Shown: positions 12,684 through 24,976 of the stretch, in pieces
Layout of the letters: the number at the start of each line of letters is the position of its first letter
Position numbering within the stretch: the first letter of the stretch is position 1
NCBI GenBank assembly: GCA_963682175.1
Contig: OY821784.1
Location: 29,183,621-29,247,620, forward strand
Reading direction: 5' to 3'
Length of the DNA: 64,000 nucleotides
Source: Triglochin maritima
Taxonomy: Eukaryota > Streptophyta > Magnoliopsida > Alismatales > Juncaginaceae
Notes under the pieces: generated by a model
What the model was told of the DNA's origin: nothing
Seen by the model: only the letters and a program-made list of their open reading frames with translations
The model's database searches: none
Program-made: the position numbers and the translations under genes

Positions 12684-12705
12684 AGTTAGAATGACGAATT
12701 CGTGC

Positions 12706-13085
12706 TTTGAAGGATAGAAGAGTTATGTATTTTAAAGGACTGATAAAGGATTGTGATTATGTGCTAAGGACATAAGTTTCCTTTAGAAGATGGGCCTGTT
12801 ATTTGAGGACACGTTCGTGTTTTAAAGGACCCACTCGAAATTTAAGGACATACTTGAGTTTTAAGTGACAAATTTGTGGTTTAAAGAACACACACGTCCT
12901 TTAAATGGTAGACTTGTGGTTTAAGGACCCTTTCGAGCTTTAAATGACACTTTCGAGTTTCAAAGGACATGCCCTAGTTTTAAAGGACACTTCGAGTTTT
13001 AATGAACACATTCCAATTTTAAGAACATAAGTGTCCTTTTAAAGGCATTAAAGACCCTTTCGAGTTCTAATGACATACACGTTTT
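12706..13085. repeat. Array A of a ~20-bp degenerate repeat (TTTAAAGGACA core)
   Basis: About 15 or more units recur with a period near 20 bases; a rough consensus is TTTAAAGGACACTTTCGAGT. The phases TTTAAGGACCCTTTCGAG, TTTAAATGACACTTTCGAG and TTTAAAGGACACTTCGAG follow one another. A few units are inverted (GTCCTTTAAA). A second array lies at 14245-14540. Subterminal repeats of a DNA transposon are one explanation, because CACTA transposase remnants lie nearby, but no terminal repeat was found. Confidence 0.65.
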
Positions 13086-14244
13086 GGTTGACTATGGAAA
13101 TTTAGATGGTCTAGAAAGAAATTCTTATTTACATTCAAATTTTCAAACAATTACAATAGTTGTATATATTTCAGTTCAAATTATACAAAAAACTTGTAAG
13201 GGCATGTGAATAGTCTTCTTCCACGCACTTCCATCTAACTTATAAGGCTCGATTAACCCTCTATATGTTTTTTGAAAAATTCCTGGCGTTGGATGTTCAC
13301 GTTAGACTTTAACCTCAAATACAATGTGATCGGTCTTGTTATAAAGAAACACAACCTCACCGTAATTTCTAATAAAAAGGATTTAACCGTATACTATAAA
13401 ATCATGAAATATATGAGTCATAAAAAATCTCATGTAGCAACTAATTTGGATCATAATATTGAGATAACTACTAGTTTGAATTCATAAAAAGTGAACAAAC
13501 AAGAATCTATATAATTACAATACAATGATACTATAATGATCAGAGTTTTGTAAGTTGCAAGTATCAACGCAATCATATATTTATGACATTTAATTTGGAT
13601 TTCAAATATGTGCAATTTATCTACCATACATTTTCTTCTGTTTGAACTCTTTATATATATATATAAATTTATTGGTTTATGGACATGTTTTAAAAATTTG
13701 CAAGAAATCAAATAAAGGACATATCACATATAAAAAGTAAAACTTGTGAAAAATTGATGCAACACCTCTCTCAACAAAAAGACTTTGCAAAAAAAAATGA
13801 ATAGGGACATATCACGTTGAATTGTACCCTAAATTCCGACGTGATGTGACTTACTATTAAGAAATAGAAATTCCCAAAAAATCCAACAAAAATGACATAT
13901 CGTGTCAGATTTTAATGCAAATGCCAACCTGGTATGTTTTAATATTGGAGACCATGAACCAACAATAGCAATGGGTGGGCATGAAGAATCAACAATAATA
14001 ATGGTAGAATTCTGAAGATCCTATCTAAACATTAACTAGAAACTGTCCTATGAAACGGAAAGGTGCCAACGCCAAACACCTAATAGCATTGATTGTGGAG
14101 TGGATGTCTTTCACTAGATAAAATGCTTAATGTTAGATGTACATCCCATAGCTGAAATGGACAAAAAATATATACAACCAGTCAGAGGCGAAATGACAAT
14201 GTATTTCCTTAGGGACTTTAGCTTCAGAAGCTAATTTTTGATAA
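13086..14244. other. AT-rich stretch between the two arrays, no gene seen
   Basis: Frames of 71 and 86 codons occur but have the composition of chance AT-rich frames and no recognisable motif. No LTR or terminal repeat could be matched here. Confidence 0.4.
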
Positions 14245-14540
14245 CAGAAAATGTTCCTTAAATCACAATAATAACCTTTAGAGGTCACGAATCCAAGTCT
14301 CCCGCTTAACGAACACTTGTGCCCTCTAAAGAATAGTTGTGTTCGTTAAAGGTTTGGTTTTTCCTTTAAAGCACAAACATGTCCTTGAAACTCGGAAGAC
14401 GATTCAAATTCTTTCTTCCTGCAACTAAGGTGTCCTTTAAAGAACACGTATGTTCTTTAAAGCACATACTTGTCTATTCTCTAAATTTGAAGGAATCTTT
14501 TCCGCTTAAAGGACACTTATGTCCCTTAAAGGACAAAGTT
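14245..14540. repeat. Array B of the ~20-bp repeat, with strong hairpins
   Basis: It has the same core as array A, but units alternate in orientation. GGACACTTATGTCC (14511-14524) is a stem with a four-base loop, and 14435-14462 is a near-perfect 28-base inverted repeat centred on ACGT with CTTTAAAG at both ends. Unit length is again about 20 bases from TTAAAG to TTAAAG. Confidence 0.65.
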
Positions 14541-15190
14541 GTAATTTCAATTTTCCCTTTTTTTCTAACAAATATGTGGTTTTTGGCCCTTTGATATTTC
14601 ATGTTTTTTGTTTCCTTTTGGGTTTTCAAATATCAATGGTGGGTTTTCTTATACCCATTCTGATCTCCGTGATTCTAAGATTATTTTTTTGGTAAACTGA
14701 CCATTATGAGATACTAAGATTCCAGTATCGACGATGATGATGTTCAGCCAAACACACCCTCTATGAGTGAGAATCAACAACTTATTAATTTTGTTAAAGC
14801 TCTCGGCGAAATGGTGGTGTAAGTGAGGAGAAAGTTATGGGAGGATATCCCCAACTCTGACGATGACTTCCAAGTACCTTTGCAGAAGAAACAAGTCCAG
14901 CACGATGTACAAGAACGTGAAAAAGAGAACAAGGGCGAACAACTGAAAGAAAAAAAAGACTATCTAGACTTCTTATTGGATAATAAAAAACCAAAAAGCC
15001 ATGTAAAAGGGCAAAGTTGTGGCGAGGGGTGCACGTTTGTCGGGTTTTGTCCAGAACCTGAGCCAACCCAAAAAAATCGGGGTTGGGAAAAACCGAACCC
15101 GAACCGATTCAACCCTACCTGACCCAAAATTTTCGGGTCAGATCGGATCGGGTTGGACCCGAATTGAATCAATGTACATTTTAAGTTGGG
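14541..15190. other. Unassigned segment with a lysine/glutamate-rich 99-codon frame
   Basis: A plus frame at 14823-15122 encodes a charged, possibly coiled segment (QKKQVQHDVQEREKENKGEQ) running into a low-complexity tract of GAACCCGAACC / GGGTCGGG type at 15050-15180. Such tracts are common near plant DNA-transposon ends. I do not recognise a domain. It may be a chance frame or an old exon fragment. Confidence 0.2.
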
Positions 15191-16255
15191 TCAGTTGATA
15201 AACACAATATATTCATGTGTTCTTACATAAACTAATAAACACTAGGTTAACATTTAATATTTTTTTCCGTTTTTTGTTATCAGGATCTCCGATCCATATT
15301 CCTTCACGATGATCCTCCTGAATAAGTAAGTTATCAACATTTCTATCATCATTGACTGGCTTCAAGTCAGGCACTTGTGCTGAAAATAGGGGAATTTCTT
15401 CAATATCATTGACATCTTCTTGCGAAATAATATGTCGTTTTCCTTCTAAAATTACCGACCATTGATTATCATAGGGGTCAGATACATAAAAAATTTGTTT
15501 TGCTTGAGATGCCAAAAAAATGCTTCTTCCGTGAATCCTGGTTTGATAAGGTTCACCAAGGTAAATCCCAATTCATCCACCCAACGACCGTTGTTATTGT
15601 CCACCCACTTGTATTTAAATACTGCCACATTGAATTGGGTGAAGTTCAACACCCATATATCTTCAATTCGACCTTAGAATGAGATCTCTGCATATATAGG
15701 ATTTTTATCTTTCAAACGAGAGATATGCAAAGCCTCAACAACTAAACTGGTCCGGTTGTTTTACAATGTGTTTTTGTCGTCTTCCATTTTAGTGTAGAAG
15801 GAATATTCATTGACATCTTAGCCACTATAACTTGTGACAGTATGATTAGGCCTATAGGTGAACCACTTCAAAGTCTTAGAAATATTATGGCTATACACCA
15901 ATTTCCTATACCAATCAAAGAAAGTTTTGTTTTGAGCAATAATTATTTGTTGATCATTCCATGTAGGATGTTTTTACTTCATTATGGACATATGCCCTTC
16001 CGAAAAGGCTGAACTTTGTCATACTTGCACAACACATCGCCTTAAAGAGATCCTATGGTGCTAGTTTTGCTTGTATACCAAGTTTTACTAGATCAAATCG
16101 GTCATTATAACCATCTTTAGTCTTACCAGGTATGTTCGGAAGAGTTCTCCGTAAACTAGCACAAACAATTTTTTCTACATGCATGACATCAGTACAATAA
16201 TCATCAATACAGTAATCAACAATTTTTTCTACATGCACGACATCAATATAGTAAC
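15191..16255 (-). pseudogene. CACTA (En/Spm) transposase C-terminal part, DUF4218-DUF4216, broken
   Basis: On the minus strand, first a segment with MHVEKIV and LPNIPGKTKDG (16053-16238), typical of the Transposase_21/DUF4218 junction of CACTA transposases. Next, in several frames, come residues matching the region before DUF4216. Then follows a DUF4216-like domain (15452-15652 with VFKYKWVD and ELGFTLVNL; 15213-15515 with SQAKQIFYVSDP). Stops and frame changes interrupt it. These proteins bind and cut CACTA termini. The catalytic Transposase_21 part that should lie upstream is absent: between here and the N-terminal piece at 16641 there is only LTR sequence. Confidence 0.8.
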
Positions 16256-16640
16256 CTTATCTTAAGTAGTGTTTTGTATATTTTAATAATGATGATAAAT
16301 TTTAATCCATTTAGAAACACACTTATGGTTTGGTTTTTATAGATTTCTATGGTATGCATGTCATTAAGGCTTAATTATACAGAAGCATGTATCGCACAAC
16401 TCCACTTTTGCATGCATTCTCTATCCCCTATGGGACTAATCATCTTAGGTTCATTTAAGCATTTGTGTCGCATTAGTTGGTTAGTTTAGTTACTCTCCAT
16501 CTCCATTTTTCTTCCCCCACTCGAGTATGGTCGACGACGACCAGCACTCACTCCTCATGGACACAACCTGTACTTTCCACCACACCAATGGGACCGTACA
16601 TTTGCGGTTTTGAACTTTAATTTCCCAACATCAAACATCA
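16256..16640 (+). repeat. Fragment of a diverged Athila-like LTR, plus orientation
   Basis: It is collinear with 27945-28320: AGTAGTGTTTTGTATATTTTAA, the TCTCTATCCCCTATGGGA block, CTCGAGTATGGTCGACGACGA and TTTGCGGTTTTGAACTTTAA near the LTR 3' end. Only the 3' third of an LTR is present. It separates the two transposase pieces. Confidence 0.65.
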
Positions 16641-16934
16641 TCCTCTTCTGACTAATTAATTGTTTGTTGTGTCTACTAGGGTGCTCGAACTTACAATATT
16701 TTCCCTATGATAAATCCACACCTCATAATTACAAGCAAATCTATTAACGACGACATCATCGATCTCATTGCCTCTCTTTCTCCACTTTGTATTACAACAT
16801 TTTTGCATGCGCATATCCATCTCACGAATGTATTGGTTGTGGGGACCAAATGTAACATTGATGAATAACTTTAGATTATGAGTGAATGTATGACCAATTT
16901 TTTTGTCGTACAACCAACTTTTATCAAAGTCCAT
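16641..16934 (-). pseudogene. CACTA transposase-associated N-terminal domain, isolated
   Basis: A 92-codon minus frame starting at 16934 opens MDFDKSWLYDKK and contains a CC-type cluster near residue 46 and YEVWIYHRE near residue 72. This is the pattern of the Transpos_assoc domain that begins CACTA TNP2-like transposases (family typically DKSWM...C..C...W..HGE). The first expected cysteine is replaced, so metal binding is doubtful. A solo LTR inserted with target duplication TCCAT, which includes the start codon; the upstream sequence resumes at 20644. Only this exon-sized piece survives. Confidence 0.7.
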
Positions 16935-18103
16935 TGATTGAATCCGTTATACTACCGCAAGTGCACGACCGCGTTGAAGCGGTGGCAAGCACGGACCAGT
17001 CCACATGGAGTGTGTGCGAGTCGGATTCACGATACTCGAGTGGGGAAAGAAGAGAGGAATGAGGTCGGAATTACACTACGATGCGTATGAAATTGGAAAA
17101 CAAACAATAAAAGTAAACCCCTTAGGGGGGTAGAGAAAGAATGCGAATATAAAAATGTGTGTGTGTGTGTGTTCAATTGTGCTCATCATAACATGTAATA
17201 CATGAAATTCATAAAACCAAATCCAACATTGCCTCTACATGAAATAAGATAAAACATTATCATTAAAACATACAAGAAAATAATTGAAATGAGGCTAAAT
17301 GAGCTCATGCATAAAGACCAAACCCCACTATGTCTCCACATGAAAAAGATTTACACAATTATTAAAACATACAAGACATTAATTAAGATAAGACCAACAA
17401 GAACACATGCTACCATATGCCATGTCTCATTCTTCCACTCCATCCTTATCCCCACCTCATCATTCTCCATTAAATGGGCCCACTAATCTAAGCATGTGCT
17501 AAGCATCACACAAGAGCATTAGCACATCAAAGATAATAGTGAAATCTCATTAGATGGTTAATAAAATCATGGCAGGTTCAAAGGTTCAGATTAATACACA
17601 CCTAATACATCACATAATCACATCACCTTCTTCGATCTCCACCCCCAATGGGGATGGACTACTCTCTGTAGGATTTCGTGCCCCTATGTATGTATATATT
17701 TTCGAATTTTATACATGCATATAGGATCGATTATCATATTTCGATGATTTCATGTACATTACTCTATATTATTTTAGTACATAGTAAACCACACATATAT
17801 TAAAATAAATAGAAGGGGATCATACCCAAAGGTTCCCTACAACCTTTGTGAAGATCCGGTATTGTGTTCGCGTTGATTCGTCCGTTGATTCACCTCCAAG
17901 TGTTCACCAAACTCAAAACAAGATTAAAGAGAAAAGAGTTAGCCAATTCAATCTCTAAATCAAACTAATAACCCCTCTAAAGCTCCCTGAGAATTTAATC
18001 TCCAAAAGTTTGAATAATTTAGAGAAATTCAGATGGATTAGTGGAGAGGTTAGGGAGAGAGAGTTTTTGCATTCACTTCTTAAAACAAGTAGGGAGGGGA
18101 GAT

Positions 18104-18112
18104 CTATTTATA
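18104..18112 (-). promoter_or_regulatory. TATA box of the 2.1-kb LTR
   Basis: CTATTTATA (TATAAATAG on the minus strand) between purine-rich flanks. The same box occurs at 45842-45850 in the other solo copy. The palindrome array lies 180-550 bases upstream of it. Confidence 0.5.
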
Positions 18113-18292
18113 GACTCTCCCAACACCCACATCATGGGCTACCCACTAACCCATGATCTGTTATTTTTTTCTCTCTTAAACCAATCACAAATTCACACAA
18201 AACCATCCCTAAAAACTTTTGACCATAATTGGAGTTAATCCAACCCATGATAAACATTAATCTCTTAATAATTTTGGAAAAATCGTGTCCAC

Positions 18293-18656
18293 TGGTCGAC
18301 CGAAATTAACTAATCGGTCGACCGATTGGCAATTAATCACGGTTTCCATTGGACCATGAAACCGGGTGATCGACCCATCACACGCTACCAAAGCTACTAT
18401 GATATTCCGGTCGAACAGAATACATAAACGGTCGACCAATTCAACTCGAGAAATGACCACTGGAAGTTTTCGGTTGGACCAAGCTACAAGTCGTTTGACC
18501 GATGACTACCAAGAATAATTTGCAAAAGCTCCTGGAAGTTTTCAGTCAAACCACGACTTCAACCACTCGACCGATCAATCCCAGAAATAGTTCCTGGAGT
18601 TTTTCGGTCGATCGTTCACATACGCAACAACTACTGTGAATTTTCGGTCGACCGGT
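18293..18656. promoter_or_regulatory. GGTCGACCG-type palindrome array
   Basis: Repeated CGGTCGACCGAT variants with 30-60-base spacing, at the same LTR position as 10391-10765. The sites at 18293-18303 and 18314-18327 are the best preserved. The array is upstream of the TATA box on the minus strand. Confidence 0.5.
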
Positions 18657-20643
18657 CTCCAAAACGTTTCTACCGTTTCGTCCAATTTTTGCCTTTATCA
18701 AATTATGGATTTATATCCAACAAAATTCGATCTTTGGGCTTTTTGCAAATTGACATATCAAGTAATATATTATCATATGTAATATCAAAACATTACACCC
18801 CATAATTCATACATCTCACATGAATTTATTTATGATCTATGTCATTTTCACGACATATTAATTTTACTGATTCATCACATGTATCATATTTCACATGAAA
18901 CCTGATACATCATATGAACACAAAATCAAGTTTTTTTGTCCCAGTTTTGTGGTGTGACCTATAGGAGGATCTAAGCTATATTGACAATGATATTAAACAC
19001 ATAATATAACAAACTATAAGAGATATCTAGCTACACATTATAGTTATCCAATTAGCAAAGATGTCTTGTTCATTCGAACTAAACACGATCCATTTACTGA
19101 TGTAAGAACATCACTTTTGTCTATCCCTTGCCTCATCATATTAAGAATATATACAAAGTAGAAATGTGTCACCTTTGTATTATATATTCCTTTCTTGATT
19201 TCTTAAGATAATTATAAATATGTAATTTAACTCAAATCACATTGTGCACATTATAATTTTGCTTTATCAAGGGGCCCACTAATATCATCACTCAAATTAA
19301 GAGGGGAAATGATAATGTTTTGACTAGCTATCTTTTCTAGTGCAAGTCGAGTTCAACCAACTATTGCGTTTATCACTATGCTCATTGATGGCTTTTGACA
19401 ATAGTCAAATTGAACACTTCTTGTGAAAAGACATAAGTCTCATATATTAGGATTCAAGACACAATGAAAATATTAATGACACATAACACAAATCTATAAT
19501 GTTTCACTTGCTAGGTCTATTGAATATATAAAAGTAACAATTTTCCTCTTTTATATACTTGTGTCGTCAAATATTTATAGAGCTACAATAATCGATGACA
19601 AAGACGACAATCGTATCTCAGTAATTAATGTTCCATGTAAATTACCATCATTATGAATAACTTTTGATTTATGTAAACCATTATCTTTTAGAGCTCAATG
19701 GTTAAGGACCAAAAGTCTCTTCCTTAACACTTCTAAAAGTCAAATACAATAATAAAGGAACAAAATGTTTGCACATTCGATTCATAATAATTGACATATA
19801 AAAGTAAAACCTTTAGAACACATTCCTTTCACTCTCTACTCATCTCTAAACTAAAGAAATCATAAAAACAACACAAAACCATAAAGAAAATGAAGAAAAC
19901 AAGATTAAGAAAAGACAAAACTAAAAGAAATTGCATCAAGGTAAAAACATTAATATAAAGAACATGAACTAAACTAGATTAAGAAATAAAATACAAAGCT
20001 TGCTCCTCTCTCAACCCCCTTATTTACACAACTAAAACAGACTAAAACCTACTAATGGGGTAAAAAGGAAGAAGAGGAGGAATTACAATGGTCTATATAG
20101 ACTAACATGGTTAGGATTGATTGGGGTGTAATCGGACGGCTCGAAATCGATTCTGATGGTCCTGGAATGCTCTAACCCATTAACCCGGCCTGCGTATGAA
20201 ATCTCAGAGCAAACAGATCATAGTGATCCGCCACTGGCAGATACGGAGGCTCTAGTTTGGCTCAATTCGTCCAACACATAAATTTCTTCGTTTGTCACGT
20301 GGGGTGAAGCCCTCGTCCGCTGGTTCGAGCCCATTTGACTTTAGTTGGTGAAATATTGATCTTGTTCAAGTCATGTGGCACAATATTTTGTTCTTCACCA
20401 TGAGGTCACTCCGGGTTTTCCCTGTGGTCCTTCCTGATTTACGATCCAGTCCTTGTGCATTACAAATAGGTCCAGAAGTCTTTAATTCGGGCCATTCTTG
20501 TTGCAATCATGTCCTTTTCGCTCCATTTTCTCTTCTTTATTATCTAACACCTGAAACACTACAACAAACACTCAAGTAGCGTAATTTGGGGGTAAAATAA
20601 AAGATTTATGACATGAATTCGATGTATGATATGCTACTAATCG

Positions 20644-21830
20644 TCCATGATTTTATTCATAAACGTGTTAAACATGAAATTCCATTCAATTATAAGTAGG
20701 AATCAATGTCGTGTTATTAATAACAATTGTCATTAATATTTGTAAATTTTTGGAAGAATCTCACTTTTTTATATAGAAAAAATCTCTGCATTAACAAGAA
20801 AACGTTTATCTACTTAGTATCCATTGTATTCAACACTTATTTATGTATACTATTCTTCACTATTACACTAAAAAACTAAACCAACTCCAAACCTCAACTA
20901 ATAAAATGAAAACTCACACAACTTCACAACTAGAACCCCAAAGCCACAATTCTACCAATCACAATCCGAATCTCTAAACAATGGCATTTGAACGAGCAAC
21001 ATCCAAACCAACTTCAAATTTCATCTACCAAATCTCAAGCTGAAACTCAAACAACACCATCATTCACAATCGAGACAATATCCAAACCAACTCCAAATTT
21101 GAACACTAAACCTCAAACTCAAACTCAAACTCAAACTCAAACTCAAACTCAAACAACTCCACAAGCAAAACTCCAAGGCTAAATTTTACAACCAACCCCC
21201 AAAATGGAACCACAATTACCATAGTACATCCGCTCGACGAACTTTGCCAGATTCGCTCAAACTTAACTCGATGCCACAAGTTCTCCACTCTCCCACACCA
21301 ATTAAACAAAACTAAACCTTAAAAGTCAACTAAACTACTTTAAACCCTAAACATGTTTAAAATAAATTACAGTTTTAGAAATTTTCGACACAATCTCATC
21401 TATATCTTCAATAATAAAAATACTTCAAAGCCCGACATTGACAAGAAAAATTCATACATCCAATACATTTCACATTCATATCACTCAACGTCTTACACAT
21501 TTCCAGAACTAATCTAAGTCACATCAACTAACCAAGTACAATATCAGTTAACCTAACCAAGTCCAATTAATTTAACACCCATTTCCACGTCTAACAAACA
21601 TAATCTACTTAATCACATTCAATACTATATTATTCAAAACATAAATTTCTAAGCTGCTAATAACATTCAAAACTAAATGATTCACATTCTACATCAATCT
21701 AAAATCACATTCAAAACCAAATTAATTACGAATCTTACATTAAAGTACTATTGACGACATCAATCATATGTAATTTTACAAAATATAATTAATTAAGAAA
21801 ATGAAATTCAAATAGGGTATGAAAGGACTC
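20644..21830 (-). mobile_element. Probable CACTA 5' non-coding region upstream of the transposase remnant
   Basis: It continues directly from the transposase start once the solo LTR is removed. It holds a segment near 20755-20805 (AGAATCTCACTTTTTTATATAG ... TTAACAAG) resembling the GGCAGAACCTCCCCTATA phrase at 59650 and 60528, and a hexanucleotide repeat at 21112-21153. A 64-codon frame (20988-21182) is only a read-through of that repeat. Assignment to CACTA rests on adjacency and on the parallel layout of 59571-63304. Confidence 0.4.
21112..21153. repeat. Hexanucleotide microsatellite (CTCAAA)n
   Basis: About seven tandem copies of ACTCAA lie within an A/C-rich stretch. It translates as alternating Q-T on the plus strand and F-E on the minus strand, neither with sign of selection. 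Confidence 0.85.
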
Positions 21831-21831
21831 G

Positions 21832-21935
21832 GTGGCTGGGGGGTTCAGGTGGGTGGCGATGGTGGGTGGCCAGGTGGTGGTGGGCCAATGGTGATGGTGG
21901 TGTTTGGTGACATTACGTTGTAGTGGGGGTGGTGG
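21832..21935. repeat. G-rich GGTGG/GGTGGTGG tract
   Basis: The plus strand carries repeated GGTGG and GGGT runs, C-rich on the transposase strand. It sits at the same place relative to the CACTA-like A-rich region as the larger G-rich block at 60906-61380. Confidence 0.6.
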
Positions 21936-22059
21936 AGACATAGTGACCTTTTATACTGATCTGATTAACGCATCGACCTAATCCCGTTCCCAAACCCCGT
22001 TTTAGAGTGTTTGTTAATCAAAATCTTTTTCGGGAAAGATCTGAACACGGTACGTCCTT

Positions 22060-22650
22060 ACTCGACATTATATACCAACCAGGAAGTAGACTTCCACAAG
22101 TCAAATGCTCCATTACAATTTTGAGTCCCAAAGTTAATTTTCAATTTAGTTCTTTGCACTCCATCACTAGCATTTAAGGCCCTAAATAAGACAAATTGAG
22201 TTTAGTGCTAAATTAAAGAAGAATGATTTCATGCTAGGAATGAGGTGAAGAGTTGAGAATAACACATTTTCTCTTTGCACTCCCTCATAATTTGTAGTCC
22301 ACAAAAATCCTTGTCGGGTCTCATTACCAACCATGAGGTAGATTTCCGCCAGTCAAAAGCTCCATTGCAATTTCAAGTCGCAACGTTAATTTCTTATTTA
22401 GTTTGGACTCCCTCACTTGCATTTAAGGTCCTACTAAGAGCTATTGAGTTTAATGCTAAATTAAAGAAGAACGAAATGCTCTGATTGAAAATGATATTTT
22501 TACTAATTATTTTTTAATATTTGCATTTTAAGTAATTGCAAGGTTGAATTCGTAATTTTCTTGCGTTGGATAATTATGCATTTCTATAAGTATTTTAACC
22601 TACTGCATTATATATATATATATGCATTTTATGTATTTTAACGTACTGCA

Positions 22651-22705
<55 letters not shown>

Positions 22706-24640
22706 TTTTTAATTTAATATGCATTTATTGATTTTTATTTCTTTATTAAATCTGTACTTTTTTTGAGAAATTAAATTTTCATTTCTTAAATACAAAATAC
22801 ATGTATCTCACATTCCCATCATTTTTTTGATTGATGTAACATTCATGTTAAATGCATGTATTTATTAAAGTGAGAGATGAATGAACGAGGATTGTTCATG
22901 ATGTGTGGGAGATATTATTGCTTGTTAAAATTTCCAGAATCTTACAAATACAAAAAATTTAAGGTTTTGCAATGAGATTAATTGTTTGTCACATTAAATC
23001 ACTTTTAAATTTGACCGTCACAAGCAATCCCTTGTACTAAAATTTGACGGTTCTTGTTAGGCAATCTCATTTGGCCTCAATTGATGTTGACTCACTCGAA
23101 AAATGCCTCATCTATACAAAATATTATTTATAAATATATTATGCCAATTGGCGGGTTGTGGTATTAGGGCGAACCTAAAATGACCGGTTTATTGTACAGA
23201 TTGATTGTTTAACGGGCTAGCAAATTGACGAGTTTAAAATAGTGAATCCCATATTTGTTTGGCGATTTAGGTAAGATTGGATGGGCAGATTGACAGTTAT
23301 TTGCACTCACCCCTAATCAAGGATAAGTACTTCAGGGATAGTTGCACAAAAAATCAAATTAATATTAACTTAGTTAACTGTGTTAGTAGCAAAGTTCATG
23401 GAGAGTTAGTGACAACAAATAAAAAAAATGTAAGGCATATATGTGCAAAAGTTTTCTCTAGTGGCATGGATGAAAATGGTTAGTATTCTTTTGCATTTTG
23501 TCAGAACATGTTATTTGAAGTGAATTCCATGCATTCCATATACTTACATCCACAGTCAACAAAGCAATACAAGCCTGGTAAAACTATAAGTAGTTACCCG
23601 TTAACAAACCTTAATTTTTTGGATAGTTTCTCAATCCTCCATGTTTGGGTTGGATCAATATCAACTCACCATGCCCACAACATAGGTACAGTACACATTA
23701 TAGCATAGATATGGCTTGCACACTAAAATGTACACACTCAAAAAATCTCAAGAGGTAAATCAAGGCTCAAGTGCAACCGTTTCCCAACATTAGTGTTTAT
23801 TGGTTTGCAGCTTTTCATACGTTATCACTTCAAGACATGGTTAAAGTAGGTTTCTTGAGATAAGTCAAAACTTCTTTTGATATAATATGTAACCACCTTG
23901 ATGCAAAAACATAATTCGCTTCACCTATGCCTTTCATAGCAAAGAACAAAGGAACAATCACTCTTTAATGGATTGCAGTAACTGTTTCCTATTGTCAAGA
24001 AAATTCAGAATGAACAACTTACCGTTGATTCTCTTTAATCATGTTAAAATTGTGATCTTTAACCATGAGTCCGTTGACCCACAACATGCATCCACATTAA
24101 TTACCAAAAAGCTTATATTGGGTGGTGTTATGGTAGTAGAACTCATATCCATATAAGATGTTGGCTTATAGACCTTAATCATATTTATTTTTGTGATTAT
24201 TGAAAACATGATCTAAATTCATGCATAATCAATCAATCAATCTAGTGAAACATATTCCAAACATATTACAAGTATTGTGCATATCTTTATCTTGTTAGTT
24301 ATCAAGGACATGACGGATCAAGAAATAAAGACTCATGGAATGTAACCATGCACAATTTATAGGGTAGAATTCTGAGTAAATCGAGTACTAAACTCTTGCT
24401 CTAGTCGTCTGAATTCTTCATCAAGAAAACCATCTTTTGAGCCACCCAGATTTGGACGACTAAATCCTTACCCTAATCGTTTGAACACGTCATTAGTGAA
24501 CCTTGACTTGATTCAGCCTAGTTTCAGACGTCCAATTCTTTCATTCCGTTGTCTGAACATTTCTTTGAATTACCAAACATTTTCGTTGATTTATTTCGGA
24601 CGACCAATCTGCCTATTCAGTCGTCCGAATTCATACTCGG
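22060..24640. repeat. Unclassified dispersed repeat, unit A (uninterrupted copy)
   Basis: Collinear over most of its length with 34180-34647 plus 58227-59570. It contains an internal partial duplication (about 22080-22290 and 22300-22490, both with AAGCTCCATT/AATGCTCCATT and CTAAATTAAAGAAGAA). It has a (TA)n microsatellite and a GTCGTCCGAA-rich part at 24400-24640. Unit B lacks about 790 bp (roughly 22590-23380 here). The open frames of 62-69 codons are not conserved in length between copies. I cannot assign it to a transposon class. Confidence 0.6.
22650..22702. repeat. (TA)n microsatellite
   Basis: About 22 uninterrupted TA dinucleotides, preceded by a shorter run at 22611-22623. Both lie in the part of unit A that is absent from unit B. 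Confidence 0.9.
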
Positions 24641-24976
24641 TCTGGACCTTTATTTGGAAAGAGCAAACCACTTTCTTTATTTAACCAATAGAAATATGAC
24701 CAAGTATAGCACATCATTTTCTAAATCAACATTCGAGCAATTTTGAGACACAAAAGGAATAGTAAAATGATTACATAAAACATTAATTCTGTCCCACAGA
24801 AAAACATCCTTGGAGAGAATACCAAGACCATATTTTCCATCACATAGGTAGAACCCACATCAATATTCTCAATAAATAATTTTTAAAAATGTGCAACATA
24901 AACGATTCCGTGCCCTACACTTCTACGTACCTGTTGGATTTCGTGTCCTACATTGACTTGTCATTACCACATATCC

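Larger units (their letters stand above)
17667..19831 (-). repeat. Solo LTR of the 2.1-kb family
   Basis: It runs TGTAGGATTTCGTG...CATTCCTTTCA and is flanked by CTCTC on both sides (17662-17666 and 19832-19836), an exact 5-bp target duplication. It is collinear with 9804-11887 and 45380-47510. A minus-strand TATA box (CTATTTATA, 18104-18112) is present. No interior is left, so it arose by LTR-LTR recombination. Confidence 0.85.
16935..20643 (-). repeat. Diverged Athila-like solo LTR carrying a nested solo LTR
   Basis: The inner end TGATTGAATCC starts at 16935 and the outer end ...GCTACTAATCG stops at 20643. Both sides carry TCCAT (16930-16934 and 20644-20648), a 5-bp target duplication. Removing the nested LTR (17667-19831 and one CTCTC) leaves about 1.54 kb, similar to the family's 1.4 kb. 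It contains a (GT)n run at 17156-17172 and the CATCTCCACC block, split by the insertion. The last base of the outer end is G where A is expected. Confidence 0.75.

Noticed and set aside
12706..13085. CRISPR-like array
   Set aside because: The ~20-base units are contiguous and degenerate with no unique spacers, and this is a plant nuclear sequence.
13272..13711. Two small AT-rich open frames
   Set aside because: Composition and length are as expected by chance, with no motif and no repeat-supported conservation.
14823..15122. Lysine/glutamate-rich 99-codon frame as a host gene
   Set aside because: No recognised domain, no conserved neighbour, and it runs into a low-complexity GAACCC tract. 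Left as unassigned.
20988..21182. Q/T-repeat open frame
   Set aside because: Translation of the (CTCAAA)n microsatellite only.
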